From Thalassospira sp. (GTDB lineage: Bacteria > Pseudomonadota > Alphaproteobacteria > Rhodospirillales > Thalassospiraceae), in assembly GCF_002709775.1 (NCBI RefSeq), contig NZ_PAQR01000010.1, forward strand, positions 3,720-67,719: DNA of 64,000 bases, written 5' to 3'. The notes beneath the pieces were generated by a model. That model saw only the letters and a program-made list of their open reading frames with translations. It was not told the DNA's origin and ran no database searches. Position 1 is the first letter of the stretch. Every line of letters starts with the position of its first letter. This document shows, in pieces, positions 59,809 through 64,000 of the stretch. Made by a program: the position numbers and the translations under genes.

Positions 59809-61596
59809 ATGGAAAAGGTCGAGAATCCTGTTGCGTCAGGATCGGAAGGGGTATGGGGCAGTGACCTGATTGCAGAGATGTTGCGTGCCCTTGATGTCGA
59901 ATTTGTTGCCCTTAATCCCGGATCAAGCTTCCGCGGTTTGCATGACAGTCTGGTCAACCATCTTGGGAACGAAGATCCCAGAATGCTGCTGTGCCTGCAT
60001 GAAGAGCATACGGTTGCGATCGCCCATGGTTGGGCGAAGGTTACAGGACGCCCAATGGCGGCCATCGTTCACGCCAATGTCGGGCTGATGCATGCTGCCA
60101 TGTCGATTTATAACGCGTGGTGTGATCGTGTGCCTGTATTGGTGTTTGGTGCCACCGGTCCCGTCGACGCGGCCGAGCGGCGTCCATGGATTGACTGGAT
60201 TCATACATCCCGTGATCAGGCCGCTTTGGTGCGCCCCTATGTCAAATGGGACGATCAGCCCGCTTCTGTTCGTGCATCGCTTGAAGCCATGATGCGCGGG
60301 GCAACAATTGCCAAAACGGCTCCGATGGCGCCAGTTTACGTTTGTTTTGACGTTTCGGTACAGGAAGAGGAGGTCACCGAACCCATAGAGCTTCCTGATG
60401 TCAGTCGTCATGCTTTGCCTGCACAACCTGCAGCATCACGCGAAACTTTGATCGAATTGCAGACGATGCTTCGAACGGCGAAAGCGCCAGTGTTCCTGAT
60501 GGGCCGTGTTTCGCGCAACGAGGAAGATTGGACGCGCCGCGTCGCACTGGCAGAGGCATTCAATGCCCGCGTCCTGACCGACATCAAGCTTGGGGCAGCA
60601 TTTCCGACGGATCACGCGCTCCATACCGGTGCTCCGGGCTTCTTTATGTCGCCAGACGGAGCGCGTGTCCTGAGCGATGCTGATCTGATCGTCAGTTTTG
60701 ACTGGGTCGATGTTGCGGGTACTCTGAAGCAGGCTGGGCCGAGGGCAGAAAACGCAAAGATTGTGCAGATTTCGCTCGATCATCAGATCCACAATGGCTG
60801 GAGCATGGATCATCAGGCAAATGTCAGGGCTGATCTGCATATCGCTGCTGAACCGGATGTGGTTATCAAGCAACTTTGCAAAGAAGCTGACATTGCACCT
60901 ACCAGTAGCCTCGAAAGTTTGCCGGCACTATGCACCGGCGATATCGCAACCCCGTCAGACCCGCTTAACGTAGACAGTCTTGCAGCATCTCTGGGGTCGG
61001 CCCTTGCCGAAGAGGTCGTGTCGCTTGTTCGGTTGCCGCTTAGCTGGGGTGGTGATCTTTGGCATTTCCGCCACCCACTTGACTACCTTGGCTATGACGG
61101 TGGAGCCGGGATTGCGTCGGGTCCTGGCATGCTGGTCGGTGCGGCCTTGGCGCTGCGCGATACAAATCGTCTTCCGGTTGCCGTTTTGGGTGATGGCGAT
61201 TTCCTGATGGGGGTTTCGGCGTTTTGGACTGCTGCACGCTATGGCATTGCGTTTCTTGCGATCATTGCCAATAACCGGTCTTTCTATAACGATGAAATTC
61301 ATCAGGAAAAAGTCGCCATCAGTCGCGAACGTCCGGTCGAAAACAAATGGATTGGCCAGCATATTGGCGGGCCGGATATCGATTTGGCAGCAATGGCCCG
61401 GGCGCAAGGGTTGGCGGCATTTGGTCCTGTGTCCACACCGGAAGAACTAAATGCCGCTATTGAAGAAGCGTTGCCAATCGTCAAGGCGGGAAAAGCCGTC
61501 GTGATCGATGCGCGCATAACCCCCGGTTACACCAAGGCCATGTCGTCGGGCATGACGCGTACGGCTGAAGAAACTGCCGAAGGTGACGAAGGTTAA
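59809..61596 (+). CDS. thiamine-diphosphate-dependent enzyme (acetolactate synthase-like)
   Basis: 595 residues. Three-domain TPP enzyme fold: the cofactor-activating glutamate in HEEHTVAIAHGWAKVTG (PYR domain), a central domain (about 200-340) and the PP domain with GDGDFLMGVSAFWTAARYG ... ANNRS, the GDG-x(about 27)-NN metal/TPP motif. Likely a 2-oxoacid decarboxylase or carboligase. The substrate is unknown; a catabolic decarboxylase is favoured by neighbours (dihydroxyphthalate decarboxylase-like, NadC-like and MarR genes) over branched-chain amino acid synthesis, since no small subunit is nearby. Confidence 0.8.
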   Translation: MEKVENPVASGSEGVWGSDLIAEMLRALDVEFVALNPGSSFRGLHDSLVNHLGNEDPRMLLCLHEEHTVAIAHGWAKVTGRPMAAIVHANVGLMHAAMSIYNAWCDRVPVLVFGATGPVDAAERRPWIDWIHTSRDQAALVRPYVKWDDQPASVRASLEAMMRGATIAKTAPMAPVYVCFDVSVQEEEVTEPIELPDVSRHALPAQPAASRETLIELQTMLRTAKAPVFLMGRVSRNEEDWTRRVALAEAFNARVLTDIKLGAAFPTDHALHTGAPGFFMSPDGARVLSDADLIVSFDWVDVAGTLKQAGPRAENAKIVQISLDHQIHNGWSMDHQANVRADLHIAAEPDVVIKQLCKEADIAPTSSLESLPALCTGDIATPSDPLNVDSLAASLGSALAEEVVSLVRLPLSWGGDLWHFRHPLDYLGYDGGAGIASGPGMLVGAALALRDTNRLPVAVLGDGDFLMGVSAFWTAARYGIAFLAIIANNRSFYNDEIHQEKVAISRERPVENKWIGQHIGGPDIDLAAMARAQGLAAFGPVSTPEELNAAIEEALPIVKAGKAVVIDARITPGYTKAMSSGMTRTAEETAEGDEG

Positions 61597-61723
61597 TCGT
61601 TGGCATAATGTGCAAACGTGCTTGGCAAGCTCCCGGCTAAGCACGTTTGACACCGGTAAAATACGGCTGTATCAGTCAATCCGAAAAGCAAGATCAGTTG
61701 GTTTTAGGGGCATCCATCAATTC

Positions 61724-62227
61724 ATGGCCGATAGAGAAAACAGAGTTCCGGATTCACGCGAACGTCTTGCGCATATTATCCGGCTGGCAACCCGCGGTTT
61801 TAACCGTTCTCTGCAAATACGTCTTGCGTCGCATCACGTGACGTTTGGCCAGTGGATTTTCCTGCGCATCCTGTGGCAGCAGGAAGGTTTGACCCAACGT
61901 GAGCTGGCCGAAGAAGCCGGTCTTACCGAGCCAACGACACATACAGCCTTGCAACGTCTTGAAGCGCTTGGCTTTCTTGAAAAACGTACCTTGGCCGGTA
62001 ACCGCCGCAAACAGCATGTATTCCTGACCAAACGGGGCAAGGAGCTTCGTGTCGAGCTTGAACCGCTCGCGATTGAGGTGAACGAGGTTGCCTTGGATGG
62101 TTTGACACCAGACGAGATCGAAACCATCCGGAAGGGCATGCTGGTTATTCTTGAGAATCTCGAGGAGGATGAACGAAAGGCGGGAGAGGAAGGACGTAAA
62201 GTCCCACCAACCCGCATTCCGACCTAA
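61724..62227 (+). CDS. MarR-family transcriptional regulator
   Basis: 167 residues from ATG 61724. Winged helix: TFGQWIFLRILWQQEGLTQR, ELAEEAGLTEPTTHTALQRL, ALGFLEKRTLAGNRRKQHVF. The family usually represses catabolic or efflux genes and is released by aromatic ligands. 127 bp behind the TPP-enzyme gene on the same strand and convergent with the minus-strand operon; it probably controls this cluster. Confidence 0.85.
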   Translation: MADRENRVPDSRERLAHIIRLATRGFNRSLQIRLASHHVTFGQWIFLRILWQQEGLTQRELAEEAGLTEPTTHTALQRLEALGFLEKRTLAGNRRKQHVFLTKRGKELRVELEPLAIEVNEVALDGLTPDEIETIRKGMLVILENLEEDERKAGEEGRKVPPTRIPT

Positions 62228-62236
62228 GGCTTCCGC

Positions 62237-62677
62237 TCAGACAGCTGACAGCTTTGCGATCAAGGCATCTGCCGTTGTGATTTCTCGCAGCGGCATTTGG
62301 TCCGTTGATGCGTCTGGATTTGCGTCATAGTGTAATCCTTCACCATCCCAGAACCACCAATATACGACGTTGCCTTGCTTGTCGCGGATCGGCATTCGGA
62401 ACGTAGGAAAGGTGCTGTCGCTGGCCGGTATTTTCGCAGCACCGACTTTTTCGCCTTTGATCATGCCCTGTTTAAGTGCTGAGAATAGCGGGAGCATGAA
62501 GGTGAATTCGGTTTTGCCTTTTGCAAGCTCTGCAATGTTTGCCGGGCGAGCCGGATGGCGCCCGGGCAGGGCGCGGACTACTTCTGGGTACGCAGGATGG
62601 TTGTGTGTGACTTGCAAGTAGCCAAAGCCTTGGGGGAGCGTGATTTCGATGATATCGCCAGGCTGAAATTGTTTCAT
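62237..62677 (-). CDS. unknown 146-residue protein of the putative catabolic operon
   Basis: ATG 62677 opens MKQFQPGDIIEITLPQGFGY; the longer frame to 62815 lies inside nadC. A beta-rich protein with FGYLQVTHNHPAYPEVVRAL and a WWFWDGEG stretch; the GDIIEI...GY start loosely recalls small beta-barrel immunity-type proteins, but no assignment is made. It starts 4 bp after the nadC stop, so it is cotranscribed with it. Confidence 0.6.
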   Translation of the reverse strand: MKQFQPGDIIEITLPQGFGYLQVTHNHPAYPEVVRALPGRHPARPANIAELAKGKTEFTFMLPLFSALKQGMIKGEKVGAAKIPASDSTFPTFRMPIRDKQGNVVYWWFWDGEGLHYDANPDASTDQMPLREITTADALIAKLSAV

Positions 62678-62681
62678 TGTT

Positions 62682-63563
62682 CTACCCCAGTGTGACGTCG
62701 AGACCGATATCAAGAGTCGGTGCAGAAATGGTGATCTTGGAGCTTGAGATGAAATCAACCCCTGTTTCGGCAACATCCTTGATTGTGTCGATATTGATAC
62801 CGCCTGATGCCTCAATCCGCGCGCGACCGTTGTTAAGCTTCACCGCTTCTTTCAGACCATCAATTCCGAAGTTGTCGACAAGAACAGTCGTTGCACCAGC
62901 GCTTAGCGCTTCTTCGAGCTGTTCAAGTGTGTCGACTTCGATCTCAATCACAACAAGATGCCCGACATAATTGCGCGCGGCTTCGATTGCCTTGGTGATG
63001 CTACCGCAAACGGCGATGTGGTTGTCCTTGATCAGAACCGCATCATCAAGGCCAAAGCGATGGTTCGCACCGCCACCACAACGCACAGCGTATTTTTCAA
63101 AGGCTCGTAAACCCGGCGTGGTTTTACGCGTGCAGCAAATCCGCGCATCTGTGTGCGCAATTAAGTCGGCAAACTTTGCGGTTGTGCTCGCAATGCCAGA
63201 CAGATGGCAGAGGTAGTTCAGTGCTACCCGCTCCGAGGACAGGATGGCACGTGCGTTTCCTGTCACCCGCGCGATTTCGTCACCTGGTGCGAGCGTATCC
63301 CCATCCTTTCGGAAGGCCTCGAACTGGAGCCCTGCACCGGCAAGAGCAAAAGAAGTCCGGGCAAAATCAACACCGCATAGGCGCCCGGCTTCGCGGGAAA
63401 CGAGGGATACTTTTGCGCTCAGCTCAGGGCCGATCGTTGCATCGGTGGTCAGATCACCGGCGCGCCCAAGGTCTTCCTTGAGAGCGGCACGCACGCCCTC
63501 TTCGACCAGAATGGCCGGGAGGGAGGGAAATACGCCCGATGTTTTTGCATTATTGGTGGTCAT
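62682..63563 (-). CDS. nadC: nicotinate-nucleotide pyrophosphorylase (carboxylating)-like
   Basis: 293 residues. Quinolinate phosphoribosyltransferase: SSERVALNYLCHLSGIAS, CTRKTTPGLRAFEKYAVRCG, GGANHRFGLDDAVLIKDNHI are the substrate- and PRPP-binding blocks; the alpha/beta barrel and length are normal. In NAD synthesis it converts quinolinate to nicotinate mononucleotide. Unusually, nadA/nadB are absent and the partners are a dihydroxyphthalate-decarboxylase-like gene and an unknown gene, so it may be a paralogue handling a related pyridine carboxylate. Its ATG overlaps the upstream stop (ATGA). Confidence 0.85.
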   Translation of the reverse strand: MTTNNAKTSGVFPSLPAILVEEGVRAALKEDLGRAGDLTTDATIGPELSAKVSLVSREAGRLCGVDFARTSFALAGAGLQFEAFRKDGDTLAPGDEIARVTGNARAILSSERVALNYLCHLSGIASTTAKFADLIAHTDARICCTRKTTPGLRAFEKYAVRCGGGANHRFGLDDAVLIKDNHIAVCGSITKAIEAARNYVGHLVVIEIEVDTLEQLEEALSAGATTVLVDNFGIDGLKEAVKLNNGRARIEASGGINIDTIKDVAETGVDFISSSKITISAPTLDIGLDVTLG

Positions 63564-64000
63564 AGGCTGAAAACCTCGCGGGTGGAGGGGTGGAAGAGTT
63601 CATCGATAGAAAGCTTCCGCGGTGAGAGGCCTTGGCGGTAATGGTAGTCAAGGAAGGTTTCGATCACTTTGCGGTTTGGTGCCACTCCATATGGCCACAA
63701 ATCGTCGCCCAGAAGTTTCTTTGCACGATCAAGGGTATCTTCGACAAATGGCATGGTGACCTTGGTTGCGGAGGTATCGCTCAGTGCTTCCAAAGCCATT
63801 TGCTTGGATTGCGAGAAAGCCTTAAGCAACGCGCCGGGCAGCCAAGGATGTTGATCTGCAAGACTTCTCCGGACGCCTAGCACATGCATGATCGGGAAAA
63901 TGCCGGTGCGGTTATAGTGGCCCTCAGCTGCGGAAATGCTGTCTGAGAACAGGCGGCCAACATGCGGGTGACCCTCGTTAAAGCATTTCGGCCAACGCGG
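63560..64000 (-). CDS. 4,5-dihydroxyphthalate decarboxylase-like protein, C-terminal part
   Basis: Open from the window edge to the stop at 63560 (147 codons visible, incl. stop). RTGIFPIMHVLGVRRSLADQ, HPWLPGALLKAFSQSKQMAL, PFVEDTLDRAKKLLGDDLWP, YGVAPNRKVIETFLDYHYRQ, ELFHPSTREVF match the C-terminal half of 4,5-dihydroxyphthalate decarboxylase, a periplasmic-binding-protein fold. Members may also be ABC-transporter binding proteins, which the missing N-terminus (signal peptide or not) would settle. First visible gene of the minus-strand operon. Confidence 0.75.
   Translation of the reverse strand, partial: PRWPKCFNEGHPHVGRLFSDSISAAEGHYNRTGIFPIMHVLGVRRSLADQHPWLPGALLKAFSQSKQMALEALSDTSATKVTMPFVEDTLDRAKKLLGDDLWPYGVAPNRKVIETFLDYHYRQGLSPRKLSIDELFHPSTREVFSL

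Overview
The window is chromosomal DNA of an alphaproteobacterium, most probably a Rhodospirillales member close to Thalassospira. This is inferred from protein character, gene order (carA-carB-greA; a YqeY-like protein, dnaG, rpoD, a CAU tRNA) and base composition; no database was consulted. It divides into three parts: a left host block (1-16841), a complete lambda-like prophage of about 42.2 kb (16826-59056) and a right host block (59057-64000).

Left host block: a partial gene at the edge, two tandem structured small-RNA candidates on the minus strand, a LysR regulator, trxB divergent from an Lrp/AsnC regulator, a small membrane protein with a membrane-bound chemoreceptor, then greA, carB and carA on the minus strand, and a YqeY-like protein, dnaG and rpoD on the plus strand. 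The block ends in a CAU-anticodon tRNA, probably tRNA-Ile2. Most transcription units finish in a clear rho-independent hairpin.

Prophage: it is inserted in the 3' end of the tRNA. A 19-bp direct repeat (16826-16844 and 59038-59056) marks attL and attR, and an 11-mer near both ends looks like integrase arm sites. The left arm (minus strand) carries integrase, an excisionase-position protein, an antirepressor-like gene with a C4-type antisense RNA leader, and a tightly coupled run of small genes (ASCH protein, cytosine-methylase-like protein, sliding-clamp-like protein). A CI-like repressor faces a Cro-like protein. The rightward early operon carries adenine methylases, a DUF4406 protein, a second C4-leader/antirepressor unit and a helicase. 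It is interrupted by an oppositely oriented cassette of three small genes. A 12-copy GTTCCGT array with long perfect inverted repeats follows the helicase and is a candidate replication origin. The late genes run small and large terminase, gpW, portal, a ClpP-protease/capsid fusion, decoration protein, head-tail proteins, tail tube, a G/GT tail chaperone with a predicted -1 frameshift, tape measure, tail tip, fibre and collar proteins, and a lysis block. No inactivating mutation was seen in the core morphogenesis genes, so the prophage could be functional.

Right host block: the displaced native tRNA terminator, a DoxX-like membrane protein, a thiamine-diphosphate enzyme, a MarR regulator, an unknown 146-residue protein, a NadC-type phosphoribosyltransferase and the C-terminal part of a 4,5-dihydroxyphthalate decarboxylase-like protein. 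The last three form a minus-strand operon, possibly for catabolism of an aromatic or pyridine carboxylate.

The items most worth a second look are the two C4-RNA/antirepressor units, the attenuator-like RNA near 28.0 kb, the GTTCCGT array, the tandem small RNAs, the predicted G/GT frameshift and the repeat-flanked methylase next to the inverted cassette.
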